From NCBI GenBank assembly GCA_020845955.1, contig JADLEU010000128.1, positions 1 to 34,678 on the forward strand: a DNA stretch of 34,678 nucleotides. Reading direction: 5' to 3'. Position numbers and translations under genes: made by a program. Below, in pieces: positions 24,979-32,715 of the stretch (positions are counted from its first letter, which is position 1; every line of letters begins with the position of its first letter). The stretch is from Anaerolineales bacterium (lineage in GTDB: Bacteria; Chloroflexota; Anaerolineae; Anaerolineales; UBA6663). A model generated the notes under the pieces. It was not told where the DNA came from. It saw only the letters and a list, made by a program, of their open reading frames with translations, and made no database searches.

Positions 24979-25088
24979 AGGCTGGCTCCTTCGAGGCAGT
25001 GCATGGGTGATTTGAATCAACGCAGCCAGGCCGCCGGGAAGAAAACACCCAGGCGTAGCGCGGATGGTGGAAGGCCCCCTGGCTCCGC

Positions 25089-25094
25089 ATTATA
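25089..25094 (-). promoter_or_regulatory. Perfect -10 box for pepF next to homopolymer tracts
   Basis: TATAAT on the minus strand lies about 105 nt before the GTG at 24978. On the plus strand an A7 tract (25107-25113) and a G9 tract (25117-25125) sit right where its -35 would be. Confidence 0.45.
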
Positions 25095-25185
25095 GCGAGG
25101 ATTCACAAAAAAAGCCGGGGGGGGGCGACCGCGGGCGGCCGTGGCCGCCGAGACCGAAATCCACGCCCAGCAGAGCTGACCCGAA

Positions 25186-26208
25186 TCAGTCTTCGGTATT
25201 TCCGGAGGCGACTGGGCCGGGCTTAACACCGCTGGGCGTGACCCGCGGCCTGCCGCGCGCCCCGCGTGTGAGACGCCAGTAAACGCCAACTGGATATCCC
25301 AGCATTTTTGCCGCGTCGCCCACGAAACGAATCAGCGGCACGTAGACCAACGCGCGCAGCCGATCAAGCGGCGGCATGCCTGACAGCCGAGGCCACAGGC
25401 GTCGCAAAGGCAGCCGCAAGTAGGCCAGGCCGGCCAAGACGCCCACCAGCCACAGCCAGGGGTTGACCCCGACCGCCGTGTAGACCAAGGCGGGCGCCAG
25501 CAGGAGGTAAGCGCAGTAGCGGATGGCGTGCAGCCGGGGGAATAGGTTGGCCTTGCCGTCGCCGCGCGCGTATTGAAAGTACTGGCGCGCCAGCGCAGCC
25601 AGGCTGCCGCGCGGGCGGAAATGAACCAGCGCCTCGGGCACGAAGGCGAACGGCCCAAAATGGGCGCGCAGAGCCAGATCGAAGACGACGTCCTCTGAAA
25701 AATCCAACCACTCGGGGTAGCCGCCCACGGCCTCCCAGGCCGCGCGCCGGAAGGCCACGCTACGGCTCGAGGGCAGAAAGGTCGCCGGGTTTACGTCGCG
25801 GGCCTCGGGCAGCACGGTGGCCCCCATGGCCGTCTCCAGCGCATTGCGCGGATCAGCCCGGAAGAAACCAGCGACGCTCATGACGGCCGGGTTGGCAAAG
25901 GGCCCGGTCAGGCGCTCCAACCAGTCTGGCTGGCAGCGGACACCCGCATCGGTCGCGGCAATCACGTCGCCACAGGCCGCCCCGATAGCGAGGTTGCGGC
26001 CCTGGGAGATGTTGCTGCCCGGCGCTGCTATGACGTGGAGCGGCAGCCGCCTGGCATACTCCTGCAAGATCGCGGGGGTGCGGTCGCGCGAGCCACCCTC
26101 GGCGACCACAATTTCGTCGGGCGGACGGGTCTGCTGAGCCAGGGAGTCGAGCAGGGCCGGCAGTGACTCGGCTTCGTTGAGAACCGTTAGGATCACGGAA
26201 ACTGGCAT
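25186..26208 (-). CDS. Family-2 glycosyltransferase with C-terminal membrane segments
   Basis: This 340-residue protein is a GT-A-fold family-2 glycosyltransferase, expected to transfer a sugar from a nucleotide donor to a lipid or glycan at the cytoplasmic face. The N-terminal strand (VSVILTVLNEAESLPALLDSL), D31 region (PPDEIVVAEGGSRDRT) and the DXD-equivalent TDAG at 86-89 are clear. A SEDVVFDLALR segment (ED motif) follows. Two hydrophobic segments around 240-280 (LLLAPALVYTAV and WLWLVGVLAGLAY) tether it to the membrane. ATG 26208 is used: it lies 8 nt after a TATAAT box, which suggests a leaderless message. It is not in an operon with pepF, which has its own -10. Confidence 0.9.
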   Translation of the reverse strand: MPVSVILTVLNEAESLPALLDSLAQQTRPPDEIVVAEGGSRDRTPAILQEYARRLPLHVIAAPGSNISQGRNLAIGAACGDVIAATDAGVRCQPDWLERLTGPFANPAVMSVAGFFRADPRNALETAMGATVLPEARDVNPATFLPSSRSVAFRRAAWEAVGGYPEWLDFSEDVVFDLALRAHFGPFAFVPEALVHFRPRGSLAALARQYFQYARGDGKANLFPRLHAIRYCAYLLLAPALVYTAVGVNPWLWLVGVLAGLAYLRLPLRRLWPRLSGMPPLDRLRALVYVPLIRFVGDAAKMLGYPVGVYWRLTRGARGRPRVTPSGVKPGPVASGNTED

Positions 26209-26216
26209 GCGGTTGG

Positions 26217-26222
26217 ATTATA
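26217..26222 (-). promoter_or_regulatory. Perfect -10 box, probable leaderless start of the GT2 gene
   Basis: TATAAT on the minus strand is followed by eight bases and then the ATG at 26208. The direct repeats at 26244-26274 cover the expected -35 area. Confidence 0.5.
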
Positions 26223-26243
26223 CAAGCACACCCTCGTCTCTAG

Positions 26244-26274
26244 ATTCTAACGTGAATCTAACGTATTCTAGGTA
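26244..26274. promoter_or_regulatory. Three helically phased direct repeats between divergent genes
   Basis: ATTCTAACGT (26244-26253), AATCTAACGT (26255-26264) and ATTCTAGGTA (26265-26274) are spaced 11 and 10 bp apart. They lie in the AT-rich region between the divergent GT2 gene and membrane-protein gene and look like binding sites for a response regulator or similar dimer. Confidence 0.45.
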
Positions 26275-26353
26275 TGATTAGGCTGCCCAGGCTGTGCGCA
26301 TCGGCTCATATTGCCCTCTGAACAGCACGCTTTGCGGTGCGCTGTTGTTGCGC

Positions 26354-26382
26354 TTGACTTACTAGAACAAGTGTACTAGTAT
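26354..26382 (+). promoter_or_regulatory. Promoter with an inverted repeat in its spacer
   Basis: TTGACT (26354-26359), 17 bp, TAGTAT (26377-26382): a sigma-70-like promoter for the membrane-protein gene, with about 60 nt of leader. The spacer is almost filled by TACTAG-N10-CTAGTA (26360-26381), so a repressor bound there would block polymerase. The form is similar to operators of GntR/YtrA-type repressors, but no such gene lies in the window. Confidence 0.6.
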
Positions 26383-26451
26383 CGTGCATACCGCTTTATT
26401 GGGTGGCAAAAGGGGCCGGACCAACGGCGCCACACAGCCTGGAGGTAGCGC

Positions 26452-27417
26452 ATGCACAAGGGAGAGACGGCCGGACAGTCACACGACCCGGCCATCCGCC
26501 GCGGTGTGAAGTTGTTGGAGGATACGTCAATGAGACGCGGGCTGGTATTTGGCAGCATCATCGTCGCCGCGATGCTGGCCTTTGAGTTATTCAATTACAC
26601 TACGACAGATTACGCGCTCACGAACCTGCTGGGCGATCTGCGCTTCTTTGAGATACGATGGGCGACGATTCTGGCGATCGCGTTTTGTGCCATAGACTTT
26701 GCCGGCATTGCCCGCCTGTTTACGCCCGAACGGGGCAAGGGCGAGCACGTCGAGGTCTGGTACCTGCTGGCGGCTTGGTTTCTGGCCGCCACGATGAACG
26801 CCATGCTTACCTGGTGGGGGGTATCGCTGGCGCTGCTCACGCACTCTGGGCTTGGCAACGAGATCTTGGGCCGTGAGACGCTGCTGGCGGTGGTGCCAGT
26901 ATTCGTGGCGATATTGGTCTGGCTGATCCGCATTTTGCTGATCGGCCTGCTTGCGATGGCCGGCGAGCGGCTGTTCACCTTCATGGAAGAGGCAGTGCGC
27001 GTTGCTGACGTGAGCGCGGCGGTCCTGCCGGGCGTGCCCGCGGCCCAAGCGCGGGTTGCCCTCGCGCCAGCCCGGCTGCCAACGGCTGACTGGGCGGGCG
27101 GCAGCCGGTCCAGCCCAGCGCCGGGCAAGCCCGCGCGGGTCATTGGGAGTGCCGCCGATGACGCCGGCCGGTCCAACACGGTGGCCGAACGGCATGGTTA
27201 TGGAAGGTTTGCGCAGGACAACAACCGGCCGGCCCGCGCAAACCAACCGCCACCTCTGGCCAACACGGTGCGCCCGGCGCCCAAGCCCTCGGCCAGCACG
27301 GCGCACACCAACCCCGCCGGCGGCGTGCGGCCCGTCCCGGCCCGTATGTCCAGCGGCAGCGGCAACGGAAACGGGAATGGGCACAACCATAACAGCGATG
27401 TCGATTTCGACGACTAG
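26452..27417 (+). CDS. Four-helix membrane protein with disordered cytoplasmic tail
   Basis: The 321-residue product has four hydrophobic segments (about 30-48, 70-90, 102-130, 144-170) and then a long Pro/Ala/Asn/Gly-rich tail (195-321) ending in a GNGNGNGHNHN stretch and acidic VDFDD. No known family is recognised. ATG 26452 has GGAGG six bases upstream; a second in-frame ATG at 26530 has its own GGAGG eight bases upstream and would remove 26 hydrophilic residues. The gene has a well-formed promoter with an operator-like inverted repeat. It is followed after 71 bp by a lytic transglycosylase, so a role at the cell envelope is possible. Confidence 0.75.
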   Translation: MHKGETAGQSHDPAIRRGVKLLEDTSMRRGLVFGSIIVAAMLAFELFNYTTTDYALTNLLGDLRFFEIRWATILAIAFCAIDFAGIARLFTPERGKGEHVEVWYLLAAWFLAATMNAMLTWWGVSLALLTHSGLGNEILGRETLLAVVPVFVAILVWLIRILLIGLLAMAGERLFTFMEEAVRVADVSAAVLPGVPAAQARVALAPARLPTADWAGGSRSSPAPGKPARVIGSAADDAGRSNTVAERHGYGRFAQDNNRPARANQPPPLANTVRPAPKPSASTAHTNPAGGVRPVPARMSSGSGNGNGNGHNHNSDVDFDD

Positions 27418-27488
27418 CTTGGACTGGCAGCCTCGGCTGAGGCTGGCCGGGCCTTGCCAACCCGCAAATCACCCGAAAGGACCGCCCG

Positions 27489-28175
27489 ATGTCGCAGCGC
27501 ATCGTGATCCGCCTGATCCCAATCGAAATCTTCGCCTTCTGTGTGCTGTTCGGCTGGCTGGCCATCGGCGCGCTGCGCGGCCTGATGACTGCCGGCGCCT
27601 CCCTGCCGCGCAGCGCGGCGGCCGAGGCTGGCGACCTCGAGGCAGCCGCGCCGGGAGGAGCGGCCGCGCCGTCCAGCCTGGCGCCGGTGTTTACGCCGGA
27701 GGTGCAGCATTGGGCGCCGCAGATCCAGACCTGGGCCCAAACTTACCAGCTTGATCCCAATTTGATTGCCACCGTCATGCAGATCGAGTCGTGCGGGGCG
27801 CCGGGCGTCGTCTCCAGTTCGGGAGCGCAGGGCCTCTTCCAAGTCATGCCCTTTCATTTCAGCGCCGGGGAGAATATGCAGGATCCCGCGACCAACGCTC
27901 TGCGCGGTCTGAGCTATTTGTCGTTGGGGCTGCAGCGCGCCAGCGGCAACGTCGGCCTGGCCTTGGCCGGCTACAACGGCGGCCACGGCCAAATTGGCAA
28001 GGACAGCTCGCTCTGGCCTAGCCAGACCCAGCGCTACTGGTATTGGGGCACCGGCATCTACGAGCAGGCCGCCAGCGGCGCGGCGCAAAGCAGCCGGCTG
28101 CAGGAATGGCTGCAGGCCGGCGGCGCCAGCCTGTGCCGCCGAGCCGCCGAGCAGATCGGGCTGGCAGCCGAGTAA
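27489..28175 (+). CDS. Membrane-anchored lytic transglycosylase (SLT domain)
   Basis: The 228-residue protein has one N-terminal membrane anchor (about 9-31), an Ala/Gly/Pro-rich linker, and a C-terminal SLT (GH23-type) domain that cleaves the MurNAc-GlcNAc bond of peptidoglycan. The catalytic glutamate is E100 in LIATVMQIESCG; the other signatures are SSGAQGLFQVMP at 110-121 and AGYNGG at 160-165. The ATG at 27489 follows GAAAGG at 27475-27480. It is cotranscribed with, or directly follows, the four-helix membrane protein and ends just before a strong terminator. Lysozyme-like proteins of this size trim the wall during envelope assembly or secretion. Confidence 0.9.
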   Translation: MSQRIVIRLIPIEIFAFCVLFGWLAIGALRGLMTAGASLPRSAAAEAGDLEAAAPGGAAAPSSLAPVFTPEVQHWAPQIQTWAQTYQLDPNLIATVMQIESCGAPGVVSSSGAQGLFQVMPFHFSAGENMQDPATNALRGLSYLSLGLQRASGNVGLALAGYNGGHGQIGKDSSLWPSQTQRYWYWGTGIYEQAASGAAQSSRLQEWLQAGGASLCRRAAEQIGLAAE

Positions 28176-28205
28176 GGGTTGTAGGGCAGTGAGCGGCCGA
28201 TCGCG

Positions 28206-28239
28206 AAAGGCCGGCAGCGGCTTAGCTGCCGGCCTTTTT
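28206..28239 (+). terminator. Strong intrinsic terminator, overlapping the end of the kinase gene
   Basis: AAAGGCCGGCAGC (28206-28218) pairs perfectly over 13 bp with GCTGCCGGCCTTT (28225-28237), loop GGCTTA, followed by T5 (28235-28239). It ends transcription of the lytic transglycosylase. On the other strand the loop contains the TAA of the convergent histidine kinase and one arm encodes its last residues. Confidence 0.9.
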
Positions 28240-29766
28240 CATGGCGAGCGGGGAGGGCGCCGGGCGCGTGTCCGACAGCTTAGGCGCTTCGCTGGCGGCG
28301 CGCTCGGGCGCCAGCGGCAGCCACACACAGAAGGTAGATCCCTTACCGTTGGTGCCGTCGGAAGAGGCCTCAATCCGGCCGCCGTGCATGTGGGCGATGC
28401 GCTGAGCAATGGCCAGGCCCAGCCCGGCGCCGCCCTGGGCGCGCGCGCGCGCTTTGTCCACCCGGTAGAACCGGTCGAAGATGTGCGGCAGCTCGTCGGC
28501 CGGGATGCCGGCGCCGGTATCGGTGATCACCACGCGCGCCCAGCCGCTAGCCGCGCGCGCCAGCCCAAGCGTTACCCGCCCCCCGTCGGGCGTGAACTTG
28601 AGGCCGTTGCTGACCAGGTTGAGCAAGAGCTGCTTGAGCCGGTCGCGGTCGCCAAGGACCACGGCCTGATCGATCTCGCCAATCGTTAGGTGAACGCCGC
28701 CGGCCAGCACTTGCGCTTCGCGATAAACCTCCAGCAAGAGCGTGTCGAGCTCGACTGGTTGGCGCGCCATGGGCAGGGTGCCGGCATCGGATTGAGCCAG
28801 CAGCAGCAGGTCGCGCACCAGCCGGCTCATGCGTTCGGACTCGGACTGGATGGCGTCCAGCGAAGTCGTGTCGACCCCGCCCATCCGCCGCAGCAGGTCG
28901 ACGTTGCCCCGGATGGTCGTCAGCGGGGTGCGCAGCTCGTGGGACACGTCGGCCAGAAAGCGGCGCTGAGCATAGAACAGCCGCTCCAGGCGCTCCAGGG
29001 TGGCGTTGAAGACCTGCGCCAACCGGCCGACCTCATCGTTGGGCACGCCGGTCAGCGGGATGCGGCGCGACAGGTCGTCAGCGCGCGTGATCTGCAAGGC
29101 GGTCTGCGTGATCGTGTCGAGCGGGCGCAGGGCGCGGTTGGCCGACAGCCAGCCCACCCCGGCCGCCAGCAGCACCGCGGCGACGGATCCCAGCACCAAC
29201 ACCACCAGCAGCACGCTGGTGGCCAGATCGACCTGGTCGCGCGATTGAGCCAGCTGAATAAAACCCAACAGCTGGCCCTCGGCGGTTTTGATCGGCACCG
29301 TCACCACGCGCAGGTGCGAGCCGGCGATAAGCACGTTGCGGCTGGAGCGGCCGGCACGTTCCAGGCCGCGTTCGTCCAGGGGCTGCTTGTAGGCCAGGTT
29401 CTCAGAATTGGCGAGCCAGGTGCCGTCGGCGCGCCAGACCTGAACGTAGACGCGCGAGGCGCCGAAGCGGTCGACTTCTTCGCGCGGGATGGTGAGGATC
29501 TGAACGTTTAGCAGGCGCTGCAGACTGCTGGCGGCGATGATGTCCTCGGCCGTGGTGGTCAGGCTGTCGTCGATCGAGTTGACAAGTGTGTAGGCCGTGA
29601 GGCCGTAGACCACCACCCCAAACAGAGCGATGATCAACGCCAGCACGGCCGAATACAAAATCGTCAGTCGCAGGCGGAGGGTCAACGGAAAGTGGTGGAT
29701 ACCGAGCTCCTGGTCCGCCTTAGCCTGGTGAACGGCGCCAGGCCCAAGCCGAGCCATGCCCAGCAT
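28222..29766 (-). CDS. Membrane sensor histidine kinase (HAMP-HisKA-HATPase)
   Basis: The 514-residue protein is a classical sensor kinase: TM1 at about 33-57, an extracytoplasmic sensor region (58-180, containing RVYVQVWRADGTWLANSENL, PAS/Cache-like), TM2 at about 183-207, HAMP (209-262), HisKA with H276 in FLADVSHELRTPL, and HATPase_c with LLLNLVSNGLKFTPDGG, DTGAGIP and GAGLGLAIAQRI. It should phosphorylate the OmpR-type regulator encoded 123 bp upstream. The start at 29766 has CGAGG shortly before it; ATG 29757 is possible. Its final codons and stop lie within the terminator hairpin of the convergent gene. The signal it senses is unknown. Confidence 0.93.
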   Translation of the reverse strand: MLGMARLGPGAVHQAKADQELGIHHFPLTLRLRLTILYSAVLALIIALFGVVVYGLTAYTLVNSIDDSLTTTAEDIIAASSLQRLLNVQILTIPREEVDRFGASRVYVQVWRADGTWLANSENLAYKQPLDERGLERAGRSSRNVLIAGSHLRVVTVPIKTAEGQLLGFIQLAQSRDQVDLATSVLLVVLVLGSVAAVLLAAGVGWLSANRALRPLDTITQTALQITRADDLSRRIPLTGVPNDEVGRLAQVFNATLERLERLFYAQRRFLADVSHELRTPLTTIRGNVDLLRRMGGVDTTSLDAIQSESERMSRLVRDLLLLAQSDAGTLPMARQPVELDTLLLEVYREAQVLAGGVHLTIGEIDQAVVLGDRDRLKQLLLNLVSNGLKFTPDGGRVTLGLARAASGWARVVITDTGAGIPADELPHIFDRFYRVDKARARAQGGAGLGLAIAQRIAHMHGGRIEASSDGTNGKGSTFCVWLPLAPERAASEAPKLSDTRPAPSPLAMKKAGS

Positions 29767-29889
29767 CCGGCCTCGATTTGAGATCGATATTAAGTCCGTG
29801 TGAGCGTCTTATGAGAAAGCCCAGCCGGCAGCGCGCCGCGGCCCCCCCATGGCCAACAGCCGGCGCCGTCTGCCGGCGGGCGGCGGCTT

Positions 29890-30564
29890 TCACTCCTCGC
29901 GCAGCACGTAGCCGACGCCGCGCACAGTGTGGACCAGGCGCGGCTCCTGCGCAGCCTCGGTTTTCTGGCGCAGATAGCGGACGTAGACCTCGATGATGTT
30001 GCTTTCGCCGCCGAAATCGTAGCCCCACACCCGGTCAAAAATCACCTCGCGCGTCAGCACCTGGCGCGGGTGGCGCATAAACAGCTCCAACAACTCATAT
30101 TCCTTGGCGGTCAGCTCGATGGGGCGCTCGCGCCGGAATGCCTGGCGCGTGCCGGTGTCGAGGGACAGATCGGAAAACTTCAGCACCTCCGGCGAGGCAG
30201 GCGCGGCCCGGCGCAGGAGGGCGCGCATCCGGGCGAGCAGCTCATCAAAGGCAAAGGGCTTGACCAGGTAGTCGTCGGCGCCGGCGTCCAGACCCATCAC
30301 TCGGTCGCTGACGGTGTCCTTGGCCGTCAGCATCAGGATGGGCACCGAGCTCGCGGCCCGCAAGCGCCGGCAGACTTCCAGGCCATCCATCCCCGGCATC
30401 ATCCAGTCCAGGATGACAATATCAGGTGGGTTTTCGCGGGCCAGCGCCAGCCCGGCGGTCCCGTCGGGGGCGACGTCGACGCGGTAGTTCTCGTAGGCGA
30501 GCCCGCGCTGCAGGAACTGGCGAATGCGATCTTCGTCTTCGATGACCAGCACCCGGTTGCTCAT
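29890..30564 (-). CDS. OmpR/PhoB-family response regulator
   Basis: The 224-residue regulator has a receiver domain with acidic E9/D10/E11, the phosphoacceptor D53 ([11 protein letters not shown]), T80 and K102 (YLVKPFAF), followed by an OmpR-type winged helix ([41 protein letters not shown], then [18 protein letters not shown] and [10 protein letters not shown]). It is the partner of the kinase encoded downstream. Start ATG 30564 (MSNRVLV) fits the family; ATG 30576 would add four residues. A TATGAT box seven bases before 30564 suggests a leaderless mRNA. The gene lies directly after the terminator of the ribosomal cluster. Confidence 0.94.
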   Translation of the reverse strand: MSNRVLVIEDEDRIRQFLQRGLAYENYRVDVAPDGTAGLALARENPPDIVILDWMMPGMDGLEVCRRLRAASSVPILMLTAKDTVSDRVMGLDAGADDYLVKPFAFDELLARMRALLRRAAPASPEVLKFSDLSLDTGTRQAFRRERPIELTAKEYELLELFMRHPRQVLTREVIFDRVWGYDFGGESNIIEVYVRYLRQKTEAAQEPRLVHTVRGVGYVLREE

Positions 30565-30571
30565 GGCCTGA

Positions 30572-30577
30572 ATCATA
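30572..30577 (-). promoter_or_regulatory. -10 box TATGAT before the response regulator
   Basis: TATGAT on the minus strand ends seven bases before the ATG at 30564. The region where a -35 would lie is the rplL terminator hairpin. Confidence 0.4.
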
Positions 30578-30581
30578 CACG

Positions 30582-30605
30582 AAAAACAGCCCTTAGCCAG
30601 GGCTG
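30582..30605 (-). terminator. Intrinsic terminator of the rplJ-rplL unit
   Basis: On the minus strand CAGCCCT-GGCTA-AGGGCTG (30587-30605) is followed by TTTTT (30582-30586). Confidence 0.85.
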
Positions 30606-30612
30606 CTCACGC

Positions 30613-30644
30613 ACACCGGGCTGACCTCGCGGCCAGCCCGGTGT
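30613..30644 (-). repeat. 11-bp hairpin upstream of the rplL terminator
   Basis: ACACCGGGCTG (30613-30623) pairs with CAGCCCGGTGT (30634-30644) over 11 bp, loop 10 nt. It lies between the rplL stop and the terminator and may protect the mRNA 3' end; no U-run follows it directly. Confidence 0.6.
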
Positions 30645-30666
30645 CGGCCGGCCTCTGCGGCGGGCG

Positions 30667-31053
30667 CTAGGTCAGGTCGATCGTGGCGCCGGCCTCGGTC
30701 AGCTTTTTCTTGGCGTCTTCAGCCGCTTCCTTGGCCACGGCTTCGAGCACCTTGGCGCTGGGGGTCTCGGCCAGGTCTTTGGCCTCTTTCAGGCCCAGAT
30801 TGGTCAACTGGCGGATGACCTTGATCACCTCGATCTTCTTGGGGCCGACGTCCTTGAGCACTACGGTGAACTCGGTCTTTTCTTCAACCGGGGCGGCCGC
30901 GGCGGCCGCGGCGCCCGCGGCCGGCAGGGCGGCCATGGCGACCGGGGCCGCGGCCGAAACGCCCCACTTCTCTTCCAACAGCTTGGTGAGCTGAGCGGCT
31001 TCGAGCACCGACAGGGTGCTGAGCTCATCCATGAGTTTCTCCAAATCAGCCAT
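30667..31053 (-). CDS. rplL: Ribosomal protein bL12 (L7/L12)
   Basis: The 128-residue stalk protein has the N-terminal dimerisation helices ([22 protein letters not shown]), an Ala/Pro-rich hinge (about 33-55), and the C-terminal factor-binding domain ([21 protein letters not shown] and [10 protein letters not shown]). Four dimers or so bind uL10 and recruit elongation factors. AAGGAG precedes the ATG at 31053. The end of the protein (GATIDLT) differs slightly from the usual VEIK. It follows rplJ by 90 bp, which contain a GC-rich 7-bp stem (31081-31097), and ends before a double hairpin/terminator. Confidence 0.97.
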   Translation of the reverse strand: MADLEKLMDELSTLSVLEAAQLTKLLEEKWGVSAAAPVAMAALPAAGAAAAAAAPVEEKTEFTVVLKDVGPKKIEVIKVIRQLTNLGLKEAKDLAETPSAKVLEAVAKEAAEDAKKKLTEAGATIDLT

Positions 31054-31143
31054 GAGACAGTCTCCTTAGGTCTACAGCCTGGCGCGCGCAGCGCGCCTCA
31101 GGTCCAAACGAGCCAATCCAGCTGCGGCCGGCTGGCCGCCCAC

Positions 31144-31686
31144 TCAGGCAGACGCCTCGGCCGGCGCTGCCTCCTTGTCGGCATACGCCTTGACCACGTT
31201 GACCACCTGGCGCACACCGCTGGCAATGGCGCCAGTCAGGCGGGTGGCCGGGGTCGCGAGCAGGCCCAGCAGCGTGGCGCGCACCACGGGCAGCGGCGGA
31301 AGATCGGCGAGCGCTTCGACGTCCTTGGCGGTCAAGACGCGCCCGCCGAGCAAGGCGCCCTTGATCTTGACGAATTCGTTTTCCTTGGCGAAGGTCGTCA
31401 GCGCTTTGGCCACGCCGGGCATGTCTGAAAACGCGAACCCGATGGCCGTGGTCTGTGAAAAGAGTGCCTGCGGCGCGTCGCGCCCAGCCGCCTTGAGCGC
31501 CTTGTGGGCCAGGGTGTTCTTGACGACGTGCAGCTCGCCGGCGGCCGCGCGCACCCGGCCGCGCAGCGGGTCCATGCCCTTCATATTCAGACCGCGGTAC
31601 TCGACCAGGATCATGCCCTCGCTCTTGCCGATCAACTCGGCATACGCCTCGAGCAGTTCCGTCTTGCGTTGCTTGCTAATAGCCAA
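31144..31686 (-). CDS. rplJ: Ribosomal protein uL10
   Basis: This 180-residue protein anchors the L7/L12 stalk to 23S rRNA. It begins AISKQRKTELLEAYAELIGKSEG, continues with YRGLNMKGMDPLRGRVR and VVKNTLAHKALKAAG, and ends with a helix for L12 binding rich in Ala/Glu. The start is a TTG (31684-31686) with a near-perfect AAGGAGGTGA ten bases upstream; no in-frame ATG is near, and the open frame above it runs through the attenuator. A rare start codon together with the leader structure fits feedback control by the L10(L12) complex. Confidence 0.96.
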   Translation of the reverse strand: MAISKQRKTELLEAYAELIGKSEGMILVEYRGLNMKGMDPLRGRVRAAAGELHVVKNTLAHKALKAAGRDAPQALFSQTTAIGFAFSDMPGVAKALTTFAKENEFVKIKGALLGGRVLTAKDVEALADLPPLPVVRATLLGLLATPATRLTGAIASGVRQVVNVVKAYADKEAAPAEASA

Positions 31687-31740
31687 TTGTGTTTCACCTC
31701 CTTCCGTGGTCCGGATTCGGCCTGCGCGCGGGGCGCAGGC

Positions 31741-31778
31741 AAAAAATAAAGTCTTTGCCCAAGACTGAGGCAAAGACT
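31741..31778 (-). terminator. Attenuator-like hairpin with U-run before rplJ
   Basis: On the minus strand AGTCTTTGCC (31769-31778) pairs over 10 bp with GGCAAAGACT (31750-31759), loop 9 nt, followed by TTATTTTTT (31741-31749). It lies in the rplA-rplJ spacer 55 bp before the rplJ start and can work as a transcription attenuator. Confidence 0.8.
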
Positions 31779-31829
31779 AGAAGAGCGCCGAAAACTCGCT
31801 CCAGCCGGCGCGGGGACGCCGGCCGCAGT

Positions 31830-31880
31830 CTTCACCTCGGCAGGTCTTCTGGGGGCGGCCCCGGCCTGCTGTCTGCGGCG
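31830..31880 (-). ncRNA. Ribosomal L10 leader
   Basis: On the minus strand the elements AGACAGCAGG (31865-31874) and CCTGCCGAGG (31835-31844) match the conserved pairing partners of the L10 leader RNA (GCAGG with CCTGC), just upstream of the attenuator hairpin. In Bacillus the L10(L12)4 complex binds this leader and causes attenuation of rplJL; the layout here is the same. Boundaries are approximate. Confidence 0.75.
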
Positions 31881-31931
31881 AAGCTAGGTTGTGCGCAGCG
31901 CTGAGACGTCTGGTCGAACGCCCCAGCCCGG

Positions 31932-32642
31932 TCAGGCCGCCTCGCTGGCGGCCATGTTCGGATCGACGTGCACGCCGGGCCCCATGGTGGCGGCCACAAC
32001 GACCTTGCGCAGGTAAGTGCCCTTGGCCGTGGCCGGCTTGGCCTTCATCACGGCCTGCATCAGGGCGGACATGTTCTCGCGCAGCTGCTGCTCGCTAAAC
32101 GACACCTTGCCAATCGGCACATGCAGGTTGCCGGTCTTGTCAACGCGGAACTCCACGCGCCCGGCCTTGGCCTCACGGATGGCGCGCGGCAGATCGGCCG
32201 CGGGTACCACCGTGCCGGTCTTGGGGTTGGGCATCAGCCCGCGCGGGCCAAGCACACGGCCCAGGCGGCCGACCTTGCCCATCATCTCCGGCGTGGCGAT
32301 GGCCACGTCGAACTCGGCCCAGCCATCCTGGATGCGCTTGATCGTCTCGTCGTCAGCGATGACGTCGGCCCCCGCCTCCTGCGCCAGGCGGCCGCCTTCG
32401 CCATCGGCAAAGACCAACACCCGCACGACCTTGCCCAAGCCGTGCGGCAGCACCACCACGTCACGCACGTTCTGGTCGGCGTGCTTGGGGTCAACGCCCA
32501 GCCGGATGTGCACCTCCAGCGTCCCGTCGAACTTCGAATAGGAGGTGCTCTTAGCCAGGCCGATGGCCTCGCCGGGCGGATAGTGCTTGAGCGGGTCGAC
32601 GCGCGCCGCCTGTTCGCGATACTTCTTGCCGTGTTTGTGCAT
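31932..32642 (-). CDS. rplA: Ribosomal protein uL1
   Basis: The 236-residue L1-stalk protein starts [16 protein letters not shown], with the [18 protein letters not shown] and VLPHGLGK segments, the [25 protein letters not shown] signature and the [18 protein letters not shown] strand. It binds 23S rRNA and helps release of the E-site tRNA. AGGAG lies nine bases before the ATG at 32642. The open frame continues upstream, but it overlaps the rplK spacer and has no similarity. Normal length, 73 bp after rplK. Confidence 0.97.
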   Translation of the reverse strand: MHKHGKKYREQAARVDPLKHYPPGEAIGLAKSTSYSKFDGTLEVHIRLGVDPKHADQNVRDVVVLPHGLGKVVRVLVFADGEGGRLAQEAGADVIADDETIKRIQDGWAEFDVAIATPEMMGKVGRLGRVLGPRGLMPNPKTGTVVPAADLPRAIREAKAGRVEFRVDKTGNLHVPIGKVSFSEQQLRENMSALMQAVMKAKPATAKGTYLRKVVVAATMGPGVHVDPNMAASEAA

Positions 32643-32715
32643 AGCTGTGACTCCTGGTGGTTCTGGCGGACGGCGCACGGCCGCCCTCCCACGCGTGGCT
32701 GAGCCTGGCGGACGC

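Noticed and set aside
25095-25185. Possible terminator after the GT2 gene
   Set aside because: GGCGGCC/GGCCGCC can pair, but the T7 tract is about 16 nt away from the stem, too far for a normal intrinsic terminator.
26610-27390. Open frames of 189 and 267 codons on the minus strand
   Set aside because: They are opposite the four-helix membrane protein, which has a promoter, Shine-Dalgarno sites and clear hydrophobic segments.
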